Of a stretch of 64,000 nt of DNA, positions 56,401 to 64,000 are shown piece after piece (the stretch's first letter is position 1; each line of letters starts with the position of its first letter). Source of the DNA: Oscheius sp. JU75 (lineage: Eukaryota; Nematoda; Chromadorea; Rhabditida; Rhabditidae); contig JASJZC010000005.1 of the NCBI GenBank assembly GCA_037178855.1, positions 2,480,001 to 2,544,000 of the forward strand. The letters are read 5' to 3'. Both the position numbers and the translations under genes were made by a program. The notes beneath the pieces are model-generated. The model was not told where the DNA came from. It did not search any database and saw only the letters and a list, made by a program, of their open reading frames with translations.

Positions 56401-58935
56401 CTCTGAGGAAGGTAGCAACGTCATGATAATTGGGCAGGGTGGCAGAGAGTCCGACCAGGCGACACATGTCGCTGGACTGCTCCATCTGTCTCAAACTTCT
56501 GACGACGATAGCCTCCAAGACGGGTCCACGATCGTCGTGCAGGAGATGGATCTCGTCGAAGATAACCAAGCGTACCAGCTGATTATAGGCACGTTCACCG
56601 CCTAAATTAGCCAGACTGATATAAAAAAAATGACCAGTAAACGAGCCTTTTCTCGTGACAATATCGTACTTTTCCGGCGTGCAGACAATGACCTGGGTGG
56701 CCATAAACTGCTCCTTGTTCATCTGGGCATCACCGGTCATCTCGCCGACGGTAATTCCAAACGGCTTCAGGCGTTTCGTGAAGTTGCCGACCATCTCCTG
56801 GACGAGTGACTTCATAGGGGCTATGTAGATGCACTTGAACTCATCCAGTCGTACGGAGCCGTCATCGTTCAGATGCTTGCCAATCTCGTGCAGAATTGTG
56901 AGCAGGGCCACGTTCGTCTTACCGGCCCCCTGAAAATAGAGACATTACTCAGACCAAAGTAAGAAAAAACTGACAGTAGGAGCACAGAGCAGGAGATGTT
57001 CGTCGCTCTTTAGGGCACTCTGGCACAGCTTCGACTGAATTCTGTTCAGGCTCTTGAAGCCTTCGAAAGCCGGTTGTGCCCATTTGGGCAGCTCCGAGAT
57101 CGGAATGAGCTTCTCGTTTTCGGCAAATGGACGCGGATTGCTGGCCGGCACGAAGATTTCCTCGTAGCTCTTATGCTGCTTCCTCCACGACCCCTGTGGC
57201 ATGTCGCATCTGAAGATTCGTTTTCAAAGAACACGACAAAAAAGCCTACTTTTTGTTGCTCATATGATGTCCGCCCTGGGCGAAAGAGAGATCCTGCAGA
57301 TCGAGAACTTTGCGAGCGCTGAGCCATTTTCCAGCGGCCACAGCCTCATCCCCGGCGGCTGCTTGGGCACGTTTTGATGCGGCGCGGTCCTTCTTGCTTC
57401 TTTCCGTCTCGACAATGTCACCGTCATCGACCTCCTGCAATTGTTGAAGAATGTTGTGCAGCTCCGGGCGCAGACGCATTTCCTCCTCGATCTGAAAAGA
57501 AATCGGTTATACTGAGACAGGTGATCTTTTAAGAACATGTATAGAGCAATGAAGCTCGAGTACTATATGGTAAGACAGAATGCTTTGTTCAAAGCAGCGA
57601 TCGAACCCGATACGTTTGGATTTGTAATAGGGGAGCTATTCGATTGAACCATTCGAATGAGCTCGCGGTCCTCGTTCAGAATTAGACTGTGATAGGGAGG
57701 TACACGATATAGAGCGACAAAAATTTTACAAACCTTGACACGCTCTTCATCTTGAGCCTGCTTCAGGAGTGTGCAATAGAGAACAAGATTTCTATGCTGT
57801 CTCAGGGTCTTGATGAAGTCGAAATTGTCGAATCCGAGCAGAAGGACGAGCTTGTTCTCGCAGTCGCGATCATCTTGGGCTTCCTGCAAACTTTGATCTA
57901 AAGAAACACGAAGCAAGAATGTACCTTGAGAATGCTGATGACTTCGGCCACCTTCTGCTGTGCAATGATCGGGTCCTGGTAGAATTTGGAGAGGCTGCGC
58001 TGAATCCAATGAGCGTCGACGTCACGTGCATGGAGTCCGCCCTTCTTGCCCTCGGTCTCGTCGTCCTCGTTGAAGCCTCGGCCGTGGAGAACCTCATCGA
58101 AATCGGCCTCCACGCCGCCCTCATCGCCGGAGCTCTCCTCGTCATCACGCTTAATATCGTGGAAGGCCTGCTCCTCTTCCTCCTCGTCCGACTCGAACTG
58201 CACGTTGACCCCCTCGTTCTCGTCGATATCGTCCTGCAATTTGGCATAAAAGAAGGCAACCGCAGTGAACCGCATACCGTCTCCATTTGATTTTCCTCGT
58301 CGACATGGTAGTCGCTGATCTTCTTGGCCAGGTTGATCAGCATGTGACAGCGTTCGTCCGTGATCTTGAGCAGCAGGACCTCGAGCTCCCTCTTCTTGTC
58401 CTTCTCCTTGATCTTGTCACTCTTTAGGACTTTCAGCACTTCGTCAGCAGCTCCGCAGAGAATGTCTCGCGGCTGGTCTCCGATGGCGTCCTGGATCGTA
58501 GCGAGAAGAATTTCGTAGGTCTGACGCGTCTCCTGAGTCCGGGGCTTGTAGTCGCCGCTGAACTCCTGGCTGTCCTTCGCCCGGACGCTCTTCGTCATCG
58601 AGCGGTACTCGTTCTCATTCTCGCCCTTGCGCTTCCTGAAAAGACCATGCTTATGATACGTTGAAGACCAGAAACAAACTTTTTCTTCTTGTCCTTGTCC
58701 TCGACGGGGGCCTTGCCACGCTGGTACTTGTCGCCCATCTTCATCGACCTCATCACCCGATCATTCAGAGGCATAACCTCACCAGTTGGCTCCTCGCGAG
58801 CACGTCGGTCCGTCAGGTTATAGTCGACCGACAAAACCAGATTCGAGTTCTGAAATTCGGCCAGAGTTTTGGAAGGGGAAAAAGACATACTTGTCGGTAC
58901 TCATACTGTTGAACTCGAGCGGCCTCGTCGGCCAT
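50407..58935 (-). CDS. SNRNP200: Spliceosomal RNA helicase BRR2 (SNRNP200)
   Basis: BRR2 is the U5 snRNP helicase that unwinds U4/U6 to activate the spliceosome. The start [15 protein letters not shown] joins [20 protein letters not shown] and [20 protein letters not shown], the conserved BRR2 N-terminus, followed by [20 protein letters not shown] and the plug/PWI-like region. Cassette 1 has [50 protein letters not shown] (DEIH) and [20 protein letters not shown], then [20 protein letters not shown] and [16 protein letters not shown], and a Sec63 unit. Cassette 2 has [20 protein letters not shown] and [11 protein letters not shown] (DDLH, as expected for the inactive cassette), then a second Sec63 unit ending in [20 protein letters not shown] and SRKRRANED. 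About 2,100 residues and about 30 exons. Some introns are larger and hold repeats. Confidence 0.97.
51715..51790 (+). repeat. Short repeat in BRR2 intron
   Basis: GTCTGAAGCCATATGCTTGTG-like sequence followed by GCCTACTG repeats the opening of the 54408-54445 element with few changes. It fills most of an intron that would otherwise be about 30 nt. Confidence 0.45.
52320..52405 (-). mobile_element. tRNA-like SINE relic in BRR2 intron
   Basis: On the minus strand GTCCGAGTTGGCAGGTCAG (A-box-like) is followed about 30 bases later by TGGATCGATCCCCGCC (B-box-like, 52335-52350). It sits in a roughly 380-nt intron (about 52085-52463). The arms do not make a complete cloverleaf. Confidence 0.42.
53755..53905 (-). 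mobile_element. tRNA-like SINE relic in BRR2 intron
   Basis: On the minus strand TGGCGCAGTCGGGTAG (53806-53821) is an excellent Pol III A-box (TRGCNNAGNNGG). The matching B-box is decayed. It sits in a roughly 180-nt intron. Confidence 0.42.
54400..54545 (+). mobile_element. tRNA-derived SINE-like element in BRR2 intron
   Basis: The element fills the intron at 54374-54580. It opens GTCTGTCTATCTGAAGCCAT, then TGTGGCCTGTTGTAGAAAC, and carries a perfect B-box GGTTCGATCC at 54469-54478. The element is antisense to BRR2. Its GTGGCCT.(T/A)TG start matches the 5' half of the tRNA-Arg at 30930-31001. Confidence 0.5.
57597..57655 (-). mobile_element. tRNA-like relic in BRR2 intron
   Basis: Minus-strand TGGTTCAATCGAATAGC (57635-57651) looks like a tRNA D-arm/A-box, and GGGTTCGATC (57599-57608) is a B-box at tRNA spacing. 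It lies in the intron at about 57492-57734. The stems are incomplete. Confidence 0.42.
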
Positions 58936-58939
58936 TTTT

Positions 58940-61280
58940 CCTTGTTCACGGAGCTCTAAAATGATAGATGGATTTAAGATAGAAAAAGGGAGAAGATGCA
59001 TTAAGACAAAAACTTGCCGGAAAATTATCGACTTTTACGCTTGAAAACTGCTCTGCATCAAAATGTAACCGGTTACATTTAAAAAATAACGAAACTAGTA
59101 AGTTTTCTAGCACGAAACTATGCTTTACGTGATATATTGAATGACGTTTTGCGAACGAAAGGTACTTCCAGCTCGAAGCCTACTTTGAAACGGCTTAACA
59201 GCATTTTTCAAACCTTCTTTTCAAAAGCAGGTATTAAGGACAAAAAATGAAGGAAGCATTGGAAGTTCTACTTTCGAATCATAAAAAGAGCTAAAATCGA
59301 TGAATCACAGAGCACCTGCCAAATTAAATGTGAAAACAAGAAAATATTAGAAAGGTAGAAATTGCAATAACACGAAGCCAAAAGAGGTTTCCACCTCAAA
59401 ACAACTGGGAAAAAATCTTTATACCATAGCTACAATATGCTCTAACGGATTATAACTAGAATATGGAACGCAAATGGATATACAGGTACAATCCGGGGAG
59501 ATAAAGCACGTAAGATGTAGGGAAAATATAAAATTTTTAAGAGAACATTGGTTATTGACCCCTTGGTGGCATCTCCCTAACAGACCGTGGTCAAATGCAC
59601 ATTGATGGTCATTTACGGATAAGATGAGTGTGACCAGATTGTTCATCAAATAAGCTCCTAGAATAAACGGGGATGGGCTGGAAAACACGCAAATACACCA
59701 GAATATAGAAGACCTAGTTGCCATCGAACATCGTACCAAGGAACATGCGATTAGTATAATAGAGATGTAGGATCGGCTTTGAGCTCTGAAAATGGTGTTT
59801 AATAGCGTTAAAGGGGGAAAAGTACTTGTTTATGTGAGGAGCTGCCAGTTATCTTGTGATCCGTGGCGTGAAGGAAGCAATGACTGGTTGGTTCGAATGC
59901 TCTGGTTAAATGTACGGGCTGTCCCGCCGTCAACAGCATTCAAGCCGGCACTCATGGCGTAACTGCAAGATTTTTTTAAATGTAAAATCGTGATTTTGAA
60001 GCATTTGCAAGGCGAAAGAATGATAGCGAACCAACCATAAGATCCACTGCCACAACTATTCGTGCGTAGAGCTTGGGTTAGAAGAGCAGAGACGTCCGTC
60101 GTCGTGCCCATTTTTTTAGTCGGATAATCGAAAACTGAAACGATAAGAGAGTAAAAAGGATGAATCAGCTAGAAGAATACAAATCAGCGGGAATTATAAC
60201 AATTTTTTTTTACATGCTGCCCGTACAATTTTTAGGCGATTCGCTGTTTAAAACAAACACTTTAGAATGTACGAGGTAACGAATATTATATTCGAAATTG
60301 GCTGCGTACTGGCCCCCAAGCCTACCGTCGGCAATAGAGCGCGTTTTCTGTTTTTCTTTATGCAGCATCTGAACAAGGAGCTGCACAGAATTCAACCAAA
60401 AATACGGTTAGCTCGGTGATTTGCGGTCTGAAATAGGTAAAAAAGCCTGGCAACTGGCAAGATACAACAAATATTAAAAGGCTGCGGTTGAGACGGTATA
60501 CACAAGATCCTTGGTTTGTTTTGCAGAATTCTCGCCTAACAAGTGGTAAGTAGCGTGCTAGAAACAATGATTTTTGAGTAGAAGATGGGGTAAGAGCTGG
60601 ATTTTAGAGGACCCACTCAAAGAATATTGCCGAAGCGTGTTTCTGGGCAAGAAGCTACTTGCTGACCGAAGTAGGTGAGCGGCTAACGGAGGTGACGTTG
60701 GACAGCAAATGCCTTCACAACGGCTTTCTGCGAAAAGACAACATAAATGTGTGCACAACATTTTGGAAGACTTGAGACGTGTTTCCCGACTGCCTAGGCA
60801 TGATTTCGCAAGCAAATTCCCTAAACAAATCATCTAATTTCGCGCGGTATTGCTGTTTCTCCAGTGTATTGAACAGAACAGGGTTGTCTCTAAATGTGAA
60901 CGAAGCGGGATCGAAAAACAGTGAACGAAGCGGGATCGAAAATCTAAACTATTTCAGATGAAACAGCGGAGTAAAACGCGATCTAGTTGTGTCTTCAACG
61001 AACGAATCCCCCGTGCATTCTGTGCTGGTTCCTTCTCTAGCCACACGCATCCAGTTTTGTCTCCCTTCACCTGTGAAGCTCCAGCTGGGTTTCAGTCGTT
61101 CTATTAATGTAACTGCTCTCTAAGAGCGCCATTCCGGCATCGTCCATATGTGTCCGTGTTTGCTCGGAACGAATCGGTAATCAGACTAAATAAAATCCAT
61201 GTTTCCCATGGCAAAGAAAAATACTCACGATATGAACAATTTACTGAAATGTTAGTGAAATGTATAGAATGAAAGATGTA
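58940..61280. other. Gene-poor 2.3-kb stretch
   Basis: AT-rich, with no recognisable gene. It includes the BRR2 promoter, a 93-residue minus frame at 59830-60111 (MGTTTDVSALLTQALRTN...) with no splice-compatible extension, a 106-residue minus frame at 59419-59739 with no domain, and a two-copy tandem repeat at 60895-60943. Confidence 0.45.
60895..60943. repeat. Two-copy tandem repeat, 25-bp period
   Basis: GTGAACGAAGCGGGATCGAA followed by AA occurs twice back to back, separated by CA or TC. The near-identity points to a recent local duplication. Confidence 0.8.
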
Positions 61281-61282
61281 TT

Positions 61283-62336
61283 TTACTTGCGAGGCAACAA
61301 CCTTCTCAGAATTCTGTCAAGTTGAGATACATCGTAGTTGGGATGATTCTCCACCATGTGGTTGATGGTCGCCTTGACAAGTGCCGTTGACTTGACACTC
61401 AGCGGAGCTGCTTGGTTGGCCTCGAGCTGACTAGACATGTACATTCTGCGAAGGATAATAACCTTTTCTGAATCATGCGTACAGTTGTACAGTAAGAGAG
61501 CACGAACCTCGATTGGTCAGGTTGAGATGAAGACATTTCTGCGTGAAGAGCTGTACGTCGGCGTGCTCAAAAATTTCATGAAACTTCGCGATGAAGACTT
61601 GAGCAGCAGGAAGACCTTGTGTGATAACAACGACATTGTCTTTGATAATTCTGGAAGAAATAATTCAATGGGAATCAAAGAACTGTTACCTCTTGCCAAT
61701 CGTTTTCTGCATGTCTTCTGTGTAGAGATGTCGAGTGAGCTCGCGAGATGTCAGCCGGGATTCTATGTCCACGATGTCTTCGAGAATTTTGAGCAGTTCG
61801 GGCATGGCATCGCGTGTGATGGGATGAAGAACTTCCTGAACAAAGACAATCAGTCGGAAAAGATGTGTGATCCTACAGTGTCAGCAGCTTCTCTGGCTTC
61901 TTTTAGTTTTTGTTTTCGAATCTCCAGCTCTTTCTCTTGCCTCGTCGTATCGCGTTCTTTCTTTGCACGTTCCTGAACTAAAACATTCCATTGCCTTTCC
62001 CTTTCCTAATTCCTAAACAAAAAATTGGTTCACCTTTCTATTCAAGACGATATCCTGCTTCCATTTCGCCGACCTTCTCTTGCTTTTATTCCGATCGCTT
62101 CGAAGCTCCTTTTCTTTCTCTTCATCGCTGTCATAATCTAGTTTCAAACGGAGAGTCTCCGGAGCTGAAAGAAGTTCATGTACTAACAATAAAAGAGCAA
62201 GCATACTTTCTTGATAAATATCCCCCACAGTACCGCCGAGAGCGTTGAGAAGACCCTTAGAGGTCTCGACGGCAGCTGCTAAATTCGGCACAAGAATATC
62301 GAGAACTGCTTCGATTTCGTCCAAAGTTCGTGACAT
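61283..62336 (-). CDS. Helical/coiled-coil protein, unrecognised
   Basis: The start MSRTLDEIEAVLDILVPNLA follows GTTTGCAG by 3 bases. Exons read on: AVETSKGLLNALGGTVGDIY, TPETLRLKLDYDSDEEKEKE, a charged coil (SDRNKSKRRSAKWKQDIVLN, KKERDTTRQEKELEIRKQKL), VLHPITRDAMPELLKILEDI, ESRLTSRELTRHLYTEDMQK, IIKDNVVVITQGLPAAQVFI, and a final LVKATINHMVENHPNYDVSQ then LDRILRRLLPRK ending at 61283. About 290 residues with six or seven exons that hold frame. There is no leader or membrane span and I recognise no domain; the middle is a classic charged single helix or coiled coil. Confidence 0.65.
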
Positions 62337-62414
62337 CTTCTGCAAACAACAAGTTATTGAATAGGTAGACATGTCTTGACATGATAAGGAAAGCATTTGG
62401 AAGAGTTATTGCGA

Positions 62415-62884
62415 TGCGTTTCTGGCTGACGGGTGGTCTTCTGCTGGTAGCTCTCACAGCTGCTTTTGCGGCCGAATGGTAGGCTACTCAAGGCATCGGA
62501 ACCATTTTTGGCGCCTATTCCAATGACAAATTTCAGCCAACTCGCGGTGTACTTTGACTTGGAGGATCAACTTTGCAGTGACAATAGTTGTATCGAAATG
62601 GATGGAAACATCGAGACGTTTGGACTCATGAAGGGAAAAGTCAATGCGACAATCTGCAAGGATGCGAAATTCGCCTGCATCAAGGTGAGTAGACAAACAG
62701 CTCAAACAAAACACTTTAGTACCGCAAATGCCAAAAGAACTGCTTCATACAGTGGGGAGACCCGAGCAACCCCTACGGCTCTACAAATCCCTGCCGCCTG
62801 GTGATTCCCCTGTGCAAAGACATCGATCCGAAGGCGTACCTGAACAGAAGAAAGTTTATCGACAACGACCCATTCATTATTTGA
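62415..62884 (+). CDS. Small secreted cysteine-rich protein
   Basis: The signal peptide MRFWLTGGLLLVALTAAFAA is cut before ECQLAVYFDLEDQLCSDNSC. An in-frame ATG lies 33 bases upstream (MIRKAFGRVIA), but the 62415 start gives the cleaner leader. A 55-nt intron splits the Glu-Cys junction, and a 35-nt intron separates CKDAKFACIK from YRKCQKNCFIQWGDPSNPYG. The protein ends in LCKDIDPKAYLNRRKFIDND then PFII. About 125 residues with ten cysteines after the leader, an even number, which suggests a disulfide-bonded extracellular protein. Spacing (C..CF, C...C) fits no family I can name with confidence. Confidence 0.7.
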
Positions 62885-62960
62885 CGAAAAACAAACAAGA
62901 AAACAATATCTGAAGCGCTACGACTAGTAACAGAGAATAAATACGAAACATCTACGTCTT

Positions 62961-63108
62961 CTACCAATTGCGCTCGATCGGTGACTCGATTGGATAGCCG
63001 CTGTGATCGAAGATGGCTCGGCCCGCGTTGACGATCGACGGATTTAGCTTGACGAGACCGAAATAATCGGACAGCGCCTCCAGTTGAAACCAGTTGTCTC
63101 TTGAAGCT
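62961..63108 (-). CDS. Orphan terminal exon
   Basis: After a GGTTTTCAG acceptor, one minus frame is open for about 48 residues (ASRDNWFQLEALSDYFGLVK, LNPSIVNAGRAIFDHSGYPI, ESPIERNW) and stops at 62961. The composition is clearly protein-like. The only nearby upstream start that would splice in phase is MIKLNTFQT at about 63217 with a weak GTTTCT donor. It could instead be an alternative end of the tetraspanin or a gene remnant. Confidence 0.4.
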
Positions 63109-63229
63109 CTGAAAACCGGTTTTTAGTCTTTATACGTCATTTTCCCTTCCAGAAATCCTAGTTTCTAACAACAAAGAAAAGAAACAGGGTCTGAAATGTG
63201 TTAAGTTTTATCATTGTCGGTCTATCCTG

Positions 63230-64000
63230 TTATTGCGGGGCAATGAATCCGCTTCTCTTCTTCTCTATTCTCGTCTTCCTCTTGTTGTAGTTGCGCACAT
63301 CGTTCAGCATGATGACGAAGGAGACGAGAGCGATGAATGCGGCTGTACTGGACAGAATCGTCATCCATTCGACTTGGGCAAGAAGTGGCAGATGTAGGAT
63401 GTCGAGACAGCCTCTTCTGTACATTCCCGTCTTCGTCCATTCCTGTCCAATTGGCTTCAGATGACACTGAGGTTCTCGGCGATGACAGCAGGTCTTCGGA
63501 ACGACCTCCACGTGAGTCTGGTTGTATTCCGACGGGAAGAAGGACGTGTAGTCGCCTCGACCATGCATAGAGAAGGTATGGTCAGTTGAGAAGTCATCCA
63601 CACTGAGAACGCCGCAACATTTATGCCGCTGGTGAAAGATGTCCGTCCCGTTGAATGGCCTACTCACGACCAGATGTTCCTTGAGGACGTAGATGTAGGC
63701 TTCTCCTAGAGGATCCGCGATGCCCATTCTGTCGTTCGGGAACCTTGTCAGATCGTGCGTGAGGAGAGCACACCAGACAGCCAATCCAATTGTCCAGAGG
63801 AGATAGAGAAACGAGTGGAGAATGGTCATGAGCACGGTCTCGCCGTGTTTGAAAATGATGCAGATGTGGATGAGAACCAGTGTCGTGATCAAAAGACTGC
63901 CGACCAATGGAAGGACGAAGATCGTCTCGACGCGCTTCTTCACAGCATCCATCACTCTGGCGAGTTCTGCCGAACTGTCCATGTCGTTTGTGAACTCCTC
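63230..64000 (-). CDS. Tetraspanin, partial (5' end off window)
   Basis: Tetraspanins organise membrane microdomains. Visible are two spans separated by a 6-residue loop (VGSLLITTLVLIHICIIF / VLMTILHSFLYLLWTIGLAV), which fits TM2-TM3. A large extracellular loop with KCCGVLSVDDF (the CCG hallmark), VVPKTCCHRREPQCH and GCLDILHLPLLAQ follows, then a last span (ILSSTAAFIALVSFVIML) and a basic tail ending FIAPQ. The frame is open from the M at 63982 to the window edge (EEFTNDM...), so TM1 and the small loop probably lie outside. Loop cysteines number six with CCG, as in many family members. No introns in the visible 257 codons. Confidence 0.83.
   Translation of the reverse strand, partial: EEFTNDMDSSAELARVMDAVKKRVETIFVLPLVGSLLITTLVLIHICIIFKHGETVLMTILHSFLYLLWTIGLAVWCALLTHDLTRFPNDRMGIADPLGEAYIYVLKEHLVVSRPFNGTDIFHQRHKCCGVLSVDDFSTDHTFSMHGRGDYTSFFPSEYNQTHVEVVPKTCCHRREPQCHLKPIGQEWTKTGMYRRGCLDILHLPLLAQVEWMTILSSTAAFIALVSFVIMLNDVRNYNKRKTRIEKKRSGFIAPQ

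Noticed and set aside
57597-57655. tRNA gene in BRR2 intron
   Set aside because: A- and B-box spacing is right but no closed acceptor stem; called a relic.
1-64000. CRISPR arrays, bacterial operons or retroviral/LTR elements
   Set aside because: Intron-rich eukaryotic genes throughout; no regularly spaced repeats, no reverse transcriptase, capsid or envelope motifs, and no long terminal repeats seen.

Overview
The window is nuclear DNA from a small animal with a compact genome, most likely a nematode or close relative. Genes are dense, lie on both strands and are cut by very short introns (mostly about 30-50 nt, GT...TTTTCAG). Many start codons sit within a few bases of a TTTCAG-like acceptor, as expected where messages receive a trans-spliced leader. 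The kinase content (an intronless GSK3-like kinase with an HLD loop, a decayed Fer-like tyrosine kinase) and the decayed tyrosine phosphatase recall nematode kinase/phosphatase expansions. The species cannot be named from the sequence alone.

Layout. 1-8.6 kb: a partial F-box-like gene (-), a small one-pass membrane protein (+), a decayed tyrosine phosphatase (-), an unrecognised multi-exon gene with a possible mitochondrial leader (+), the amino-acid-transporter heavy chain SLC3A2/4F2hc (-), and retromer VPS26 (+). 9.3-17.7 kb: a class XVIII myosin with PDZ domain (+), a tyrosine-kinase pseudogene (-) and the GSK3-like kinase (+). 18.5-29.5 kb, all +: a NuMA/LIN-5/Hook-like coiled-coil protein, two unrecognised proteins, a MOB3-type MOB protein and a CENP-E-like kinesin. 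29.9-38.9 kb: a Toll-type leucine-rich receptor with no TIR domain, with an antisense tRNA-Arg(CCG) inside one intron; a Tudor protein, an HP1-like chromodomain protein and ERI1 exonuclease on the - strand, with TMEM203 (+) between ERI1 and HP1-like. 39.2-50.2 kb: NOG1/GTPBP4 and RRP8 as an operon-like pair (+), a coiled-coil protein (-), and VPS11 (+), whose 2.2-kb intron holds an antisense Ly6-like membrane-protein gene. 50.4-58.9 kb: the spliceosomal helicase BRR2/SNRNP200 (-), with several introns carrying tRNA-like, SINE-like relics. 59-64 kb: a gene-poor stretch, an unrecognised coiled-coil gene (-), a small secreted cysteine-rich protein (+), an orphan terminal exon (-) and a partial tetraspanin (-) running off the end.

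Functional neighbourhoods. NOG1 and RRP8 both serve 60S/rRNA maturation. ERI1, the HP1-like protein and the Tudor protein are a run of RNA-silencing and chromatin genes. The 18.5-29.5 kb block is rich in mitotic candidates. VPS26 and VPS11 are endosomal but unlinked. Exon ends were placed by reading frame and splice signals by eye, so individual boundaries can be off by a few codons.
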